Part shown: one piece after another, positions 63,086 through 64,000 of the stretch
Position numbering within the stretch: position 1 is the stretch's first letter
How the letters are laid out: the number at the start of each line of letters is the position of its first letter
Origin: Croceimicrobium hydrocarbonivorans
Lineage (GTDB): Bacteria > Bacteroidota > Bacteroidia > Flavobacteriales > Schleiferiaceae
Assembly: GCF_014524565.1 (NCBI RefSeq)
Contig: NZ_CP060139.1
Location: 1,309,501 to 1,373,500 of the forward strand
Reading direction: 5' to 3'
Length of the DNA: 64,000 bases
Translations under genes and position numbers: made by a program
The notes under the pieces: model-generated
What the model was told of the DNA's origin: nothing
The model's input: the letters and a program-made list of their open reading frames with translations, nothing else
Database searches by the model: none

Positions 63086-63116
63086 TTTAAATGTAACTTC
63101 TTTTGTTACATTTAAA
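63086..63116 (+). promoter_or_regulatory. Inverted-repeat operator overlapping the rrf2-type promoter
   Basis: Perfect 12-nt arms (TTTAAATGTAAC and GTTACATTTAAA) with a 7-nt centre. The core TGTAAC-N7-GTTACA lies at 63092-63110 and covers the -33 TTG (63103-63105) of the promoter TTG-N19-TACCTTTG (-7 box 63125-63132). Confidence 0.75.
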
Positions 63117-63132
63117 AATTAGTTTACCTTTG
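63103..63132 (+). promoter_or_regulatory. Promoter TTG-N19-TACCTTTG of the Rrf2 gene
   Basis: Both elements match the Bacteroidota pattern with the 19-nt spacing also seen for the pseudouridine synthase gene; the ATG follows 8 nt after the -7 box. Confidence 0.65.
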
Positions 63133-63140
63133 TCACCGCT

Positions 63141-63551
63141 ATGAACAATACTCGATTTGCAAGCGCCCTTCACATTTTAACCCTCCTGGCGGATAGTCCG
63201 GGTGAGTGGTTAAATTCGGAGTGGATTGCCGGTAGCCTTAATGTGAATCCGGTGGTAGTGCGCAAAGAGCTTATTGTGCTGCATGAGGCAGGCTTAGTAC
63301 AAAGTCGTAAGGGAAAAAACGGGGGCAGTACTCTGGCTAAGGATCCGCAGAAAATTAGTCTGGCCGAAATTTATTTAGCCGTCAAAAACTCTGAGGTTTT
63401 AGGTAAACGCCATGCCCAACCCAGCCCCGAATGCCCCATCGGCAAACAAATAAATCAGAAACTGACTGTTCTCTATCAAGATATTGATCAGGTACTTTTA
63501 AAGGAATTAGAAGCGCATAGTGTAGCCAGCTTTAGAGCAGAATTTCACTAG
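63141..63551 (+). CDS. Rrf2 family transcriptional regulator
   Basis: 136 aa. N-terminal winged HTH (ASALHILTLLADSPGEWLNS; IAGSLNVNPVVVRKELIVLH) with the wing SRKGKNGGSTLAKDP, then a dimerisation helix. Only one Cys (in PECPIGKQ) remains where Fe-S members have three, so a cluster is unlikely; it resembles the YwnA-like branch. The gene lies between two copies of the operator and probably represses itself and the next gene. Confidence 0.92.
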   Translation: MNNTRFASALHILTLLADSPGEWLNSEWIAGSLNVNPVVVRKELIVLHEAGLVQSRKGKNGGSTLAKDPQKISLAEIYLAVKNSEVLGKRHAQPSPECPIGKQINQKLTVLYQDIDQVLLKELEAHSVASFRAEFH

Positions 63552-63570
63552 GTCTTTTTTTAATCAAAAT

Positions 63571-63589
63571 TGTAACAAATTTTATTACA
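63571..63589 (+). promoter_or_regulatory. Second operator copy before the NmrA/QorB-like gene
   Basis: TGTAAC-N7-ATTACA, the same half-sites and spacing as the operator upstream of the Rrf2 gene (one mismatch), 17 nt before the next start codon. Confidence 0.7.
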
Positions 63590-63605
63590 TATAAATCATA
63601 AATCC

Positions 63606-64000
63606 ATGAAAATAGGAATCACTGGCGCTAGCGGCCAATTAGGAAACCATGTTATTGAACAATTAAAGAAAAGAACTGATGCCGGTAATCTGGTAGCCCT
63701 GATTCGTAATCCAGCTAATATTGAAGGGATCGAAGCCCGTGTCTTTGATTATGAAAAACCGGAAGAATTAGCTTCGGCACTGGAAGGTATCGAAACCTTA
63801 CTGCTAATTTCCGGGAACGAAATTGGTAGCCGTGCCCGTCAGCATGAAAATGTAATTTCCGCGGCCGAAAAAGCTCAGGTTAAGCGCATTGTTTACACCA
63901 GCATTTTACGCGCCGACAGCTCCCAAATCAGTTTGGCCGGAGAACATCTCACTACCGAATTACGCTTAAAGTCTTCCGACCTTAGCTATACCATTCTTCG
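63606..64000 (+). CDS. NmrA/QorB-like NAD(P)-binding oxidoreductase (partial, runs off the edge)
   Basis: The first 131 codons are visible. The start MKIGITGASGQLGNHVIEQL carries the NAD(P)-binding GxxGxxG motif; VVALIRNP-like (LVALIRNPANIEG), ETLLLISGNEIGSRARQH and KRIVYTSILRADSS follow the atypical SDR / QorB quinone oxidoreductase pattern. It sits directly behind an Rrf2 regulator with a matching operator, recalling ywnA-ywnB of Bacillus. The 3' end lies beyond the window. Confidence 0.85.
   Translation, partial: MKIGITGASGQLGNHVIEQLKKRTDAGNLVALIRNPANIEGIEARVFDYEKPEELASALEGIETLLLISGNEIGSRARQHENVISAAEKAQVKRIVYTSILRADSSQISLAGEHLTTELRLKSSDLSYTIL

Noticed and set aside
1-64000. CRISPR arrays, transposases, phage genes, toxin-antitoxin pairs or restriction systems
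   Set aside because: Searched by eye on both strands; no repeat-spacer pattern and no such proteins are present.

Overview
The window looks like chromosomal DNA from a member of Bacteroidota, most likely a marine flavobacterium-type lineage (Cryomorphaceae/Schleiferiaceae-like; this placement is inference). Evidence: type IX secretion (T9SS) type A and type B sorting domains, a PorV/PorQ-like protein, a TonB-dependent receptor with a carboxypeptidase-regulatory N-domain, Bacteroidota-typical families (DUF6089, DUF2461, DUF2141, DAHP synthase/chorismate mutase fusion), -7 promoter boxes of the form TAnnTTTG close to many start codons, and few clear Shine-Dalgarno sites. I see no insertion sequence, prophage, CRISPR array or rRNA operon. 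The genes look intact apart from the last one, which runs off the right edge.

Layout. 1-2.5 kb: tRNA-Arg, pyrophosphatase, a small membrane protein and a histidine kinase. 2.5-6.1 kb: metG and a DUF2461 gene on the minus strand, and an alpha/beta hydrolase on the plus strand. 6.1-13.7 kb: a minus-strand envelope block (CBS protein, nadK, DUF6089, uppS, bamA, two ompH/skp copies, murI) in which an intrinsic terminator sits directly against the murI start. 13.8-19.2 kb: pdxJ, LD-carboxypeptidase, YraN, an RluB-type pseudouridine synthase with a possibly structured leader, and an AsmA-like protein. 19.3-35.2 kb: a secretome region. It holds an exported nuclease/phosphatase-like enzyme, two large secreted proteins, a lipoprotein, a TonB receptor, a PorV-like barrel, a second lipoprotein, a stand-alone type B sorting-domain protein, DUF2141, a barrel-like protein and an S41 peptidase lipoprotein. 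35.2-49.7 kb: metabolism and housekeeping (gamma-carbonic-anhydrase-like, Nfu, desaturase, pgi, hflX, malic enzyme-PTA, USP, DAHP synthase-chorismate mutase, YceI, recJ, SDR). 49.7-56.2 kb: minus-strand M23 peptidase, tryptophan dioxygenase family, DUF3108, a small membrane protein and leuS. 56.3-64 kb: a TPR/HTH regulator beside a LamG T9SS protein, several small genes, a GNAT gene with a leader full of stem-loops, and an Rrf2 regulator followed by an NmrA/QorB-like oxidoreductase.

Most interesting signals: (1) matching inverted-repeat operators TGTAAC-N7-RTTACA in front of both the Rrf2 gene and the downstream oxidoreductase; (2) a roughly 230-nt leader before the GNAT gene with a promoter-like box, a 14-codon mini-ORF, several hairpins and a terminator-like element; (3) the T9SS/TonB/PorV gene set at 20.2-33.0 kb, containing one gene with strongly biased codon use followed by an internal terminator; (4) two inverted repeats between a TPR-HTH regulator and a secreted LamG protein; (5) divergent, nearly leaderless promoters between the CBS gene and pdxJ.
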